DNA of 64,000 nucleotides from NCBI RefSeq assembly GCF_021568795.1, contig NZ_JAKGUE010000006.1, forward strand, positions 1 to 64,000, in the 5' to 3' direction. Source of the stretch: Dethiosulfovibrio faecalis (GTDB lineage Bacteria; Synergistota; Synergistia; Synergistales; Dethiosulfovibrionaceae). Shown piece after piece: positions 34,241-42,610 of this stretch. Positions within the stretch are counted from its first letter, which is position 1, and every line of letters begins with the position of its first letter. The translations under genes and the position numbers were made by a program. The notes under the pieces are model-generated. The model was not told the origin of the DNA. It was given only the letters and a program-made list of their open reading frames with translations, and did no database searches.

Positions 34241-35449
34241 TTATTTAACGGAGAAATACTTCTCGGGAACCTCCACGCTGGTCATGTCGAGGTATCCTCT
34301 GCCGAACATATAGGTGTCCTGATACATGAGGACGTGGTTCTTCTTCTGGACTCCGGTCTGGATATCGGTGTAGAAGTTACCGTTCCACTGAGATCCGGGA
34401 GTAGCCTCGGAGTAAGCGGCGGAAAGGTCGGCCAGCTTGAACTTCCTGCGGAAGTGCTTATGGTCGATTCCGTTATCCGCACACTGACGACCGAACTCCG
34501 CCAGGGCCACCGAGTTGGTGTAGCCGTAGGAATAGGCCCAGGTTCCCATACGCCCCTTGCCTCCCTGATCGACAACGGCTTCCTCTACCCTCTTGAGGAT
34601 AGCGGGAAAGTCGCCCTTGACGTCGGCAAGCTCGACTCCCAAGGCTCCGGGATAACCCATGAGAGGAGAGGGAAGATCCGCCTCGATGAAGAAACCGCCG
34701 CCCTCGGCAACCCTCTTAAGGAGAGGTTCGGTGTGGGCGTCGTTGGTGCAGAAGAAAGCGGTCTTGGTGCCGTACTTATCTAGCCAGGCAGGAACCTTCT
34801 CGAGGATGAACTGCTGGGCTCCGGCCACGCCCACGTCGCTGGTGGGGTCAGGAGCGGTCTCGAAGTGAAACTTGATCCCCAGATCGTTACAGGCGGCCTC
34901 CATGATGTTACGACGACGGGAGAGCAACTCAATACTCATATGGCGGGGGAAGGAAATGTGGACAAAGTCGGTAGCTCCCAGCTTCTTAGCCGAGGCAATG
35001 ATGAGGTAACCACGGGCGATATTGTCAGCATTAATAACAAGGTCCGCCACGGACTCGATGACGCCGGGATCCTCGTGAGCCTCACCGGCGAAGAGGAGGA
35101 TGTCGTCCCTCTTCTCTCTTATGCGACGGAAGGCTTCGGTAGTCCCCGGTATAGCCTGATTGACCACTACGACCTTCATCAGAGGATCGTCGGCAAAGGA
35201 AGCTATCTGGGAAATCGTCGTCTCCATTTCCTGCATAAAGTTATCCGGATAGGTGATATGCTTGATCATTCCACCGTCGGCTACGTCGCCGTATTTGGCG
35301 ATCATGGCCTCGGCTCCTCTGAGATCGTCCTCGGACTGAGACACCGTTCCGGTACAGATACCGATATGGAAAGCGGCATCTGCGAGAGCGGTCGAAGCTA
35401 AGACCGCAACCATAAAGACGCTGAGCAATAAACTGATGTACCTCTTCAT
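34241..35449 (-). CDS. Periplasmic binding protein of an ABC importer (DUF3798-type)
   Basis: 402-residue secreted protein with signal peptide (MKRYISLLLSVFMVAVLAS, cleavage near ALADA). The rest is a two-lobed, type-1 periplasmic-binding-like fold with FHIGICTGTVSQSEDDLRGAE at the start of lobe 1. It resembles the DUF3798 family as I remember it. The ligand is unknown; the companion ATPase and permeases are of the class that carries sugars, nucleosides or autoinducers. It is the first, probably most abundant product of the operon. Confidence 0.8.
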   Translation of the reverse strand: MKRYISLLLSVFMVAVLASTALADAAFHIGICTGTVSQSEDDLRGAEAMIAKYGDVADGGMIKHITYPDNFMQEMETTISQIASFADDPLMKVVVVNQAIPGTTEAFRRIREKRDDILLFAGEAHEDPGVIESVADLVINADNIARGYLIIASAKKLGATDFVHISFPRHMSIELLSRRRNIMEAACNDLGIKFHFETAPDPTSDVGVAGAQQFILEKVPAWLDKYGTKTAFFCTNDAHTEPLLKRVAEGGGFFIEADLPSPLMGYPGALGVELADVKGDFPAILKRVEEAVVDQGGKGRMGTWAYSYGYTNSVALAEFGRQCADNGIDHKHFRRKFKLADLSAAYSEATPGSQWNGNFYTDIQTGVQKKNHVLMYQDTYMFGRGYLDMTSVEVPEKYFSVK

Positions 35450-35496
35450 AAACTTGCCCCCTTAATGATAGTTTGGCACTAAGCACCGTATTCACC

Positions 35497-35523
35497 TTAT
35501 TACACTGCGCACAAGGTTGTCAA
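35497..35523 (-). promoter_or_regulatory. Candidate promoter of the DUF3798 ABC operon
   Basis: Perfect -35 TTGACA (35523-35518) with TAATAA (35502-35497) after a short 15-nt spacer, about 50 nt before the start codon. The short spacer makes it tentative, possibly activator-dependent. I see nothing else in 35524-35607. Confidence 0.5.
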
Positions 35524-35603
35524 ATCTCACACTCACCAGAAAGACGACAAGATAGACATTTTTTCGTTAATATCACATACGAAGACTTATGTCACGTTTT
35601 GAA

Positions 35604-35644
35604 CTAAAAAAATAAACCGGATCGCTCTTTTTGAGCGATCCGGT
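35604..35644 (-). terminator. Intrinsic terminator after bioY
   Basis: A 12-bp perfect stem (35616-35627 with 35633-35644), 5-nt loop, followed on the minus strand by TTTATTTTTTT. It ends the bioY transcript. Confidence 0.92.
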
Positions 35645-35656
35645 GAACCCCAACAC

Positions 35657-36199
35657 CTACCCTTTAGCTATTAAAGGAACTATCCTACTGGACAACCAAG
35701 AGACCAAGGCTATCTTAACCAGATCTCCGGGAATAAAAACCAGACACCCCATCTTAACGGCCTCCATAAACGTTATATCCATCCCGGATACTTTGGTCAA
35801 TATAACGTAAAGCCACGGCACCCCTATAGCGTAAACCACCGTGGATCCCACTAAGGAGGCAAGGAAAAATCCAAACACCGACGGCTTTTTGCCATCCATC
35901 AATCTCCCTATTATCCAGGCACAAAAAATGAAACCCAGCAAGAAACCGAAGGTCGGGTTAAGCAGATAGGACGGACCACCTCCGGAGGTGAAGACAGGGA
36001 CCCCTATCAATCCCAGAGAGACGTACAGCCCCTGAGAGGCCGCTCCGAGCCTGGCTCCTAAGAGACAGCCAGACATCACCGTAAAAAAATTCTGCATCGA
36101 GATGGGGGCGGGACCTATGGGAATTCTCAGGAATGCACCTACCGCGGTAAGCCCTGCGAAAAGAGCAACCAGAACCATATCCCTCGTTTTGATCTTCAT
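35657..36199 (-). CDS. bioY: Biotin transporter BioY
   Basis: 180-residue, six-helix substrate-binding (S) component of an ECF-type vitamin importer. The biotin motif region LRIPIGPAPISMQNFFTVMSGCLLGARLG near 23-51 is characteristic. It captures biotin, alone or with a shared ECF energising module found elsewhere. The ATG at 36199 is preceded by GAGAGGA, which lies inside the right arm of a perfect 13-bp inverted repeat that also covers the -10 box, so expression should be tightly controlled. Confidence 0.93.
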   Translation of the reverse strand: MKIKTRDMVLVALFAGLTAVGAFLRIPIGPAPISMQNFFTVMSGCLLGARLGAASQGLYVSLGLIGVPVFTSGGGPSYLLNPTFGFLLGFIFCAWIIGRLMDGKKPSVFGFFLASLVGSTVVYAIGVPWLYVILTKVSGMDITFMEAVKMGCLVFIPGDLVKIALVSWLSSRIVPLIAKG

Positions 36200-36205
36200 A
36201 AAAAA

Positions 36206-36244
36206 ATCCTCTCGTCGTAGTTTTATTTACCACGACGAGAGGAT
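36206..36244 (-). promoter_or_regulatory. 13-bp perfect inverted repeat covering the bioY -10 box and ribosome-binding site
   Basis: Arms 36206-36218 and 36232-36244 are exact reverse complements, separated by 13 nt. One arm overlaps the -10 box and start point, the other contains the GAGAGGA ribosome-binding sequence, and on the minus strand seven T follow immediately. For bioY initiated inside the left arm it would act as a DNA operator; for a transcript coming from proVW it is a good intrinsic terminator. Confidence 0.75.
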
Positions 36245-36268
36245 ACACGGCTACGCCAGGAATGTCAA
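36240..36268 (-). promoter_or_regulatory. bioY: bioY promoter
   Basis: -35 TTGACA (36268-36263), 17-nt spacer, -10 TATCCT (36245-36240) on the minus strand. The start point would fall near 36233, giving a leader of only about 33 nt. A second imperfect inverted repeat (GTCAACC ... GTTGAC, 36264-36290) overlaps the -35 and has the spacing style of BirA biotin operators. Confidence 0.75.
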
Positions 36269-36291
36269 CTTAAAAAAATAAAAGGTTGACG

Positions 36292-37146
36292 CTATTGTCT
36301 TTTCTTGGGCTCCCATCTCTTGCCCAACCCCTGGGTAATCCTATCTATGACTATCGCCATTATGACGATGCTTATCCCTGACTCGAACCCTCTGCCGATA
36401 TCGATCCTGTTTATAGATAACAGAACCTCCTGCCCGAGCCCCCTAGCGCCAATCATCGCACACACCACGACCATGGCCAACGCCATCATGGTGGTCTGAT
36501 TGATACCAGCCATTATCCCAGGCATGGCCAAAGGAAGACGGACCTCCTTGAGCAATTGCCATCTGGTGGCACCATAGGCGATAGCGGCTTCCTGTGCAGG
36601 CTTGGGAACCTGTCGAAGTCCCAGTGTGGTCAGTCGTATGACAGGAGGCATCGAGTATATCAGCGTGGCGAAAACCGCGGGGACTTTTCCCAGTCCAAAG
36701 AACATCATGGCCGGTATGAGATAGACGAAACTGGGCATGGTCTGCATTCCATCGAGAAGAGGCTTCATAAAGGCGGTTCCTCTGGGGAACTCGGCTGTCA
36801 TTACTCCGAGGGGGATACCCAACAAAAGGGAGATCAGAACGGACGTGATTATTATCGAGAGGGTCTCGAGAGCCAACCCCCAAAGGCCGAAAAGACCGAT
36901 ACAGAAAGTCAAAGAAGCCAGTATCACAGCAGATTTCTTCTTGCCAGTTGCCAACCATACACCCAAGGCTACCGCAACGACATAGGCCCACCAAGGCACC
37001 ATCTCCAGAGAACTCTGTATTCCCGAAAGCACGGAGGAAATGAACACGGAGATACTGTCGAAAGCCGGGGCAAAGCGAACCAGAAGCCAATCGACTCCGT
37101 CGTTTACGTATTGAGCTACGTGAAATTCCCATGCATCAGGAAACAT
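36292..37146 (-). CDS. proW: Glycine betaine/proline-type ABC permease ProW
   Basis: 284-residue permease (OpuAB/ProW family). An N-terminal amphipathic segment (AWEFHVAQYVNDGVDWLL) is followed by about seven membrane helices and the coupling region QEAAIAYGATRWQLLKEVRLPLAMPGIMAG near 189-218. It imports osmoprotectants such as glycine betaine with ProV. The ATG at 37146 has AGGAGGT upstream and overlaps proV by 11 nt. No binding-protein gene follows; bioY does. Confidence 0.9.
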   Translation of the reverse strand: MFPDAWEFHVAQYVNDGVDWLLVRFAPAFDSISVFISSVLSGIQSSLEMVPWWAYVVAVALGVWLATGKKKSAVILASLTFCIGLFGLWGLALETLSIIITSVLISLLLGIPLGVMTAEFPRGTAFMKPLLDGMQTMPSFVYLIPAMMFFGLGKVPAVFATLIYSMPPVIRLTTLGLRQVPKPAQEAAIAYGATRWQLLKEVRLPLAMPGIMAGINQTTMMALAMVVVCAMIGARGLGQEVLLSINRIDIGRGFESGISIVIMAIVIDRITQGLGKRWEPKKRQ

Positions 37147-38008
37147 CGGAGACCACCTCCTCGGAAACCGGGCAATTCTTGGTGGCATCGGCCATCCTGA
37201 GCTGTTCTCTCTTGTCGTGGACGAAGCGAGCCACGTATTCATCGGCAGGGTTGGCCAAAATCTCCGAAGGATGCCCCAGTTGAACTATATCGCCGTTTTT
37301 CATAACGGCCATTCGATCTCCGAGACGCATAGCCTCGTCCAAATCGTGTGTGACGAAGAATATAGTCTTGTGCATCTCCTCTTGCAAACGGATGAGTTCG
37401 TCCTGCATCTCTCTGCGAATGAGAGGATCCAATCCACTGAAAGGCTCGTCCATCAGGAGAATCGGAGAATCCATCACCACCGCTCTGGCAATACCGACCC
37501 TCTGTCTCATCCCGCCGCTCAAAGAAGAAGGATAGTAATTTTCCCACCCTTTAAGCCCGACTCGCTCTAGAGCGATCATGGCTCTGTCGATTCTCTCCTT
37601 TTGAGGAATTCCCTTTAATTTGAGACCAAAAGCAACGTTTTGAAGGACTGTTCGATGGGGAAGCAGGCCGTAATGCTGGAACACCATAGCCACGTGATCA
37701 CGCCTGAACTGGACCAATCCATCACGGTCAAGTTGGGTAACGTCTTCTCCATCGACCACTATGGAACCCGAGGTGGGGTCTATAAGACGCAGAATGCTCC
37801 TTATAAGAGTGGATTTTCCACTGCCAGAAAGCCCCATAACCACGAAAACCTCTCCTCGTTGGACCTCGAAGGAAATGCCCCTTATGGCGACCACCGTATC
37901 CTCCGATTCGTCAAATTCGGTTATGAGATCCTCGTCCTCGACGTCGACGTCGATAGCATCCTTGCCGTAGACCTTCCAAAGGTCTTTCACCTCTATAATC
38001 GCTGTCAA
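37136..38008 (-). CDS. proV: Glycine betaine/proline-type ABC ATPase ProV (no CBS domains)
   Basis: 290-residue ATPase with Walker A GLSGSGKST near 58-66, signature LSGGMRQRVGIARA near 163-176 and Walker B ILLMDEPFSG near 183-192. It ends soon after the ATPase core, without the two C-terminal CBS domains that sense ionic strength in OpuA/ProV, so osmotic gating must differ. The start is TTG at 38008; the best Shine-Dalgarno (GGAG) serves a 3-codon mini-ORF ATG-GAA-AGT-TGA whose stop overlaps the TTG, suggesting coupled reinitiation. An extended -10 (TGCTATAAT, 38088-38083) lies upstream. Confidence 0.88.
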   Translation of the reverse strand: MTAIIEVKDLWKVYGKDAIDVDVEDEDLITEFDESEDTVVAIRGISFEVQRGEVFVVMGLSGSGKSTLIRSILRLIDPTSGSIVVDGEDVTQLDRDGLVQFRRDHVAMVFQHYGLLPHRTVLQNVAFGLKLKGIPQKERIDRAMIALERVGLKGWENYYPSSLSGGMRQRVGIARAVVMDSPILLMDEPFSGLDPLIRREMQDELIRLQEEMHKTIFFVTHDLDEAMRLGDRMAVMKNGDIVQLGHPSEILANPADEYVARFVHDKREQLRMADATKNCPVSEEVVSDVS

Positions 38009-38115
38009 CTTTCCATCACTCTCCTTGATTTTTAATTTATATCATCTCCAAAAGAAGATCACCGTCTCAGTTCTATCTTATTATTATAGCACACATTATA
38101 CGAAACACATTCCAA

Positions 38116-39639
38116 TCACGAATAAGGGCTCTCTTTTATCTGATTATTGTCAGCATCTCTGAAAAACGTAACGAAGCGCAACTCCTCCCGAACGGCTTTT
38201 CTGACGTTATATATGACTACCTCTACACCGGGATACACCTTTTGTCTTACCGAGACCGTAGGGAAAGCACCCGACATCTGAGCCATCTGACGCCTTATAA
38301 CCATCTCACGACCTTTCCAGCCCTGAATCGCCTCGGTCAAGGCCTCCTTTTTATCCTGGACTATCTTCAACCTTTCCTTCATGGAGGAAGGAACCGGATG
38401 TCCCTCCTTGAATCTGGGCAATATGGCCTTCACCACTTGGTATATCTTGTTCAGCACATCCTGCCCCTTATCTATCCTGGACTCGAGATCCGCAAGTTCT
38501 GCCTTTAGATGGGCCATCACCCCCACCTCCAAGACGGTGGCCGTTCCCATCGGGGCACCTGCCACCGTCGTCTCTATTTTATCGAGAGCGACGAGATGTC
38601 CTCCGATTATCCCCTTACGTCCTTTAACGACGATCGAGCCTCCGGCCTGTAGATAGGAGTGAAGCACATAGGATCCCACCACGACATCCTCTCCTACCTT
38701 GACTTCACCGCCTTGGATAAAGCGCGCTTCAAGACTTCCCTTAACGTCTATCTTGGAGTTTTCACCTATTATGGAGTTGATCTTAGCGTTACCAACGACC
38801 GATATAGACGCCGACTCTGCCGTACCTCGAATTTCAAGATCACCTCCACATACGATGGAAAACCCTTCCGCAACATTTCCATGAACCACGACAGATCCGG
38901 CGAAATCCACGTTCCCGGTGGATAAATTCACGTCTCCGGAGACGATATAAACCTCTCTTACCGATATTTCCTGGCCTCTTAATACCGGTTGCCCTTGAAC
39001 GGTAGCTTTAAAGACCCTTCCGTCGACGCATTCGACCCCCTTGCCAGCGGATAGAAAAAGACGTTCCGGAGGGGTTACGGGAATCTGCCTGCCATAGACA
39101 TCCTTCCCGGGTTCCCCCTCTTCCGGCGGATCCACATAGGCCAGTTCCTCCCCGACATCGACAAACAATATGGTTCCTCTATCCTTGTAGTCCACTTTCT
39201 TTTCTTCGTCTATCGTCTCCGAACCGTTTTCTCGAAAGGGAATGTTATATCTTATAGACCCGTTTTTGGAAGGCTTAGGAGGAATTCCTTGAGCTGCCAC
39301 CACCCTCTGCAAGGTCTTCCTCTCTCTGTTGCACTCGGATACGGCGAAGATGACGTTTTCCTCCAGAATTTCGTCTATACCATGCTCCCTCAGGGCCTGG
39401 AATATAGACAACGACTCCAGAGGCTCCCCGCCTTCCGTCGGAGGGAAAAGATCCAAAAAAACCGTTAATCTATCTACCGACACCCTATAGGAGAAGGACC
39501 CGTGCAAGACCTCGTTGTCGGGAAGCTCACCTTCCTCTACGAGCTTTCCCAGATCGACCAGAAGCTTATCCAAAGACGATTCGGCCATCGCAACGCCGAG
39601 CTCGATCCGTCTCTCCTCCAGATCGTCATGAGATGTCAT
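38116..39639 (-). CDS. FapA/DUF342 family polymer-associated protein
   Basis: 507-residue cytoplasmic protein of the FapA (DUF342) family. An N-terminal alpha/beta region (to about 170) is followed by a right-handed beta-helix made of short repeats such as VSGDVNLSTGNVDFAGSVVVHGNV and GGDLEIRG near 230-340, and a C-terminal helical hairpin (about 375-440). FapA proteins are tied to flagellar assembly or cell-surface regulation, function unclear. ATG at 39639 with GGGAGGTG; it overlaps the upstream regulator gene by 14 nt. Confidence 0.85.
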   Translation of the reverse strand: MTSHDDLEERRIELGVAMAESSLDKLLVDLGKLVEEGELPDNEVLHGSFSYRVSVDRLTVFLDLFPPTEGGEPLESLSIFQALREHGIDEILEENVIFAVSECNRERKTLQRVVAAQGIPPKPSKNGSIRYNIPFRENGSETIDEEKKVDYKDRGTILFVDVGEELAYVDPPEEGEPGKDVYGRQIPVTPPERLFLSAGKGVECVDGRVFKATVQGQPVLRGQEISVREVYIVSGDVNLSTGNVDFAGSVVVHGNVAEGFSIVCGGDLEIRGTAESASISVVGNAKINSIIGENSKIDVKGSLEARFIQGGEVKVGEDVVVGSYVLHSYLQAGGSIVVKGRKGIIGGHLVALDKIETTVAGAPMGTATVLEVGVMAHLKAELADLESRIDKGQDVLNKIYQVVKAILPRFKEGHPVPSSMKERLKIVQDKKEALTEAIQGWKGREMVIRRQMAQMSGAFPTVSVRQKVYPGVEVVIYNVRKAVREELRFVTFFRDADNNQIKESPYS

Positions 39640-41131
39640 TGCAGCACCTCCCGGAAACGGGGAATAAAATCATCGCACCTGACACTATCCCCCTGTTCAA
39701 AGTCGGCCGAACCTCCACCGAGAACTCCTCCAACCGCATCTTCTCCGCCACCCCGGATTCCAAGACCCTGGCGGATACGGGAGAGAGCCCTCTCGCGATA
39801 TCGGAAGGAATCCTGTCCAGAGACAGGGACAAAACCTCTTCCCTCCCCATCTCCAACAATTCCTCCATAGATCCGTTAAGGTGGACTATCCGTCCATCTC
39901 TATCCAGACATAGAACCGGCACGTTGAAAGAATCCAGAACATCCTGGAGAATCCCTACCCGCCCTCGCAGCTCTCTCTCTACCATGCTATCCTCTACCAG
40001 ATGGGAAATCACCTGCACTAATGACTCGAAAAGGTCGACCTCTTTTCTCGAGAAAGGCCCCTCGAATAGATCCTGCCTTTCCTTCGAGTAACCCCACTCC
40101 ACGGAACCTATCTTTCGCCGTCCTCTGAACAGAGGACGGGAGAAAATCCACCTCATGCCCTGAAATCCAGAATTTCTGACTTCCTTGTCCTCCCAGACGA
40201 TTCTGACGGACATACTTTCCGGCTCGCTCACGGCCTTGGCCATGAAATCGGCGATATAGGATATCCTCTGAGCTACCGAAAGATCGCTTTCCAAGGCCAC
40301 GTCCAGAGAGGCCCTGAGAGCCTCCAGATGTTCTATGCTGTACATCATGTCGCTGGCTCTCAGTTTCAGGGTCTCCTCCAGCCGCTTTCTCTCCGTCACG
40401 TCCTGGAAGACGAAAGTAACCTCGTCCTTAGAGGATCTGTATACGAAATATTCTCTCCATCCCAGAATCGAATCGTCCCTTATGGAAGTCAACGTGTAGG
40501 GCTCCGATACGCCGGTCTTCCATACCCGATAGACCGTCTCTATCAGACCGAAACAACCGCTTCCCTCCAGATCGTAACAGACGGACCTCATCAGATAGGC
40601 GGAGAGAGGCCTTCCCACCATGACCTCCTCGACTCCGTCCATCTTCATCGCCGCCGGGTTTACCGACTCTACGATCAGATCGTGAGCGCTCTCGTCGTAC
40701 CTCAAGACCATAACCCCGTTCGGTATGTTATGGAAAAGTTTGCGCAGCTGCCCCTCGGTGTGGTGTTTGTGCATCGCCATGGAGATGGCCACCTGAAGCT
40801 CTCTATCCTTTACCGGTTTTATGAGATAACCGTATGGATCTGTACGGCCAGCTCTATCCAAGGTCAGACTATCGGAATGGGCCGTTACGAAGATAACAGG
40901 GATATCCAGATCCCTCCTTATCTCGCCGGCAAGAGAGATACCGTCCATTCCCTCTCCCAATCGGATATCCATCAAAACCACGTCCGGATCGTGAGAAGCG
41001 ACGGATCCGAGAGAGATATCCAGGACATCGCTCAACTCGACGGCCTCGTATCCCATTCGCTCCAACCTAGCCCTGAGATCCATCGCGATGATGATCTCGT
41101 CCTCGACTATCAAGATCTTCGTTTTGGACAT
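39626..41131 (-). CDS. Response regulator with PAS, GAF and PAS domains, no recognised output domain
   Basis: 501 residues. A receiver domain (KILIVEDE at 5-12, phospho-acceptor Asp in VVLMDIRL near 54, Lys in YLIKPVKD near 104) is followed by a PAS domain (about 135-250, ending TFVFQDVTERKRLEE), a GAF-like region (about 280-395) and a second PAS-like region with a predicted helix-strand core near 405-495. No histidine kinase, GGDEF or DNA-binding domain is present. It may relay to the co-expressed FapA protein. ATG at 41131 has GGAGG upstream. Confidence 0.8.
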   Translation of the reverse strand: MSKTKILIVEDEIIIAMDLRARLERMGYEAVELSDVLDISLGSVASHDPDVVLMDIRLGEGMDGISLAGEIRRDLDIPVIFVTAHSDSLTLDRAGRTDPYGYLIKPVKDRELQVAISMAMHKHHTEGQLRKLFHNIPNGVMVLRYDESAHDLIVESVNPAAMKMDGVEEVMVGRPLSAYLMRSVCYDLEGSGCFGLIETVYRVWKTGVSEPYTLTSIRDDSILGWREYFVYRSSKDEVTFVFQDVTERKRLEETLKLRASDMMYSIEHLEALRASLDVALESDLSVAQRISYIADFMAKAVSEPESMSVRIVWEDKEVRNSGFQGMRWIFSRPLFRGRRKIGSVEWGYSKERQDLFEGPFSRKEVDLFESLVQVISHLVEDSMVERELRGRVGILQDVLDSFNVPVLCLDRDGRIVHLNGSMEELLEMGREEVLSLSLDRIPSDIARGLSPVSARVLESGVAEKMRLEEFSVEVRPTLNRGIVSGAMILFPVSGRCCNDIS

Positions 41132-41155
41132 TGTCAGCCTCCGTCTTCTATCGTC

Positions 41156-41186
41156 CTCTGCCAGATGAACGGCAGAGCGTTTTTTT
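41156..41186 (+). terminator. Plus-strand hairpin with T-run antisense to the regulator leader
   Basis: CTCTGCC, 8-nt loop, GGCAGAG, then CG and seven T. There is no plus-strand gene upstream that needs it, so it may stop antisense transcription into the next operon, or act as a leader hairpin of the minus-strand regulator mRNA. Confidence 0.5.
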
Positions 41187-41290
41187 AATTGTAACACCCT
41201 TATCAACTCAGCCCTACACTCCCCATCTAATGGCCTTTGGCGTATAGTAAATACAGAGCTCCAAAATTCATCCAAGAGGAGGTCCTGTAC

Positions 41291-42610
41291 ATGTGGCGAT
41301 GGGGATGTCTTACCCCTCATCCACCCATAATAGTGGATAACATCGGTGAAGGCAGACAGATGGAGGCTATCGACACGATTGAAGCGATGGAAGGTCTGGC
41401 GAAAAAGCTCTCGAATAACTTGCCGGATGCGATCTTGATCCTATCGCCCCACTCGTTCTCGTTCAGGGGATTGACCATATCGACCGGATCTACCTATGAA
41501 GGAGACATGGGAGGATTCGGCCATCCTGAGATCTCGATGAACCTGGACGGAAATCTAGAGGCCGTCGAAGAACTGGTCTCGTTCCTAGACGGGAAGATAC
41601 CCATACGTACGTACCACAACAAAATTACCCCTCTCGACCACGGAGCATTCGTCCCCTTATGGTTTTTCAGAAAGAGATGGACCAGTATGCCCTCTGTGGT
41701 TCTGGCAAATCCTATAGGACTGACTCGGGAAGAGGCCTACGAGATGGGAAAAGCTCTTTCGACTATGACGGGAAAAAGAAGCTGGGGATTGGTAGCAAGC
41801 GGCGACCTCTCTCACCGTCTGACGCCGGACGCTCCTGCGGGTTACTCCCCGGACGGCAGAATACTGGACGAACGTATCGTCGAATCCCTTATAAAGGGAA
41901 AAACCGATCCCGTAGATCGGTTGGACCCAGAGACCATATCGCGAGCGGGGGAATGCGGCCTCCGTTCCGCCATGGCCCTCATAGGACTTATAGGAGCCCC
42001 TATGGACGTTATCTCATACGAAGGTCCCTACGGCGTCGGCTACTGCATCGCATTGGGAACGGTCGATAAACCGAAATCCGGTACGACGAAAACTCACCCT
42101 GCGGTAAAATTGGCAAGATCCGTCCTCGAGAACTTTCTCGACGGGAAAAACAGGAAAACAAACGAAACGACGAACAAGGAACTATCGCGACCAAGGGCTT
42201 GTTTTGTGTCGCTCAAAAAGAGAGGACAGTTGAGAGGATGTATCGGAACCCTCTCTCCCGTGAGAGCTTCCCTGGCGGAGGAAATAGAGTCCAACGCCAT
42301 AGCCGCCGCCACATCGGACCCGAGGTTTCCCCCGGTCACCTCGAAAGAACTCAAAGAGATAACCATATCGGTGGACATACTCTCCGAACCCGAAAGTGTC
42401 GCGGATAAAGAGCAGCTGGACCCGAGAATCTACGGCGTCATAGTCTCCAAGGGTTCCAGACGGGGGGTTCTGCTTCCGGACCTCGAAGGAGTGGACTCAA
42501 TCGAAGATCAACTATCCATAGCCGCGGCCAAGGCCGGATTGGCATACACCGACGACCTGGATATAAAGAGGTTTACCGTCGAGAGGCACGGGGAATCCGA
42601 TGAAGACTGA
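41291..42610 (+). CDS. MEMO-like (AmmeMemoRadiSam B) fused to AMMECR1 (A) domain
   Basis: 439-residue fusion. The first half (about 1-270) is a MEMO/LigB-type extradiol-dioxygenase-fold domain with conserved histidines in LTPHPPIIV (8-16), LSPHSFSF near 51, DHGAFVPLWFF near 119 and ASGDLSHRL near 172. The second half (about 285-435) is AMMECR1: CFVSLKKRGQLRGCIGTLSP near 310 and AIAAATSDPRFPPVTSKEL near 345. The same three proteins (MEMO, AMMECR1, radical SAM) recur together in archaea and bacteria; their reaction is not established. ATG at 41291 has GAGGAGGT upstream. The next gene overlaps by 11 nt. Confidence 0.88.
   Translation: MWRWGCLTPHPPIIVDNIGEGRQMEAIDTIEAMEGLAKKLSNNLPDAILILSPHSFSFRGLTISTGSTYEGDMGGFGHPEISMNLDGNLEAVEELVSFLDGKIPIRTYHNKITPLDHGAFVPLWFFRKRWTSMPSVVLANPIGLTREEAYEMGKALSTMTGKRSWGLVASGDLSHRLTPDAPAGYSPDGRILDERIVESLIKGKTDPVDRLDPETISRAGECGLRSAMALIGLIGAPMDVISYEGPYGVGYCIALGTVDKPKSGTTKTHPAVKLARSVLENFLDGKNRKTNETTNKELSRPRACFVSLKKRGQLRGCIGTLSPVRASLAEEIESNAIAAATSDPRFPPVTSKELKEITISVDILSEPESVADKEQLDPRIYGVIVSKGSRRGVLLPDLEGVDSIEDQLSIAAAKAGLAYTDDLDIKRFTVERHGESDED

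Noticed and set aside
40328-41188. 286-codon open frame on the plus strand
   Set aside because: Antisense of the receiver-PAS regulator; no start signal and no recognisable domain.
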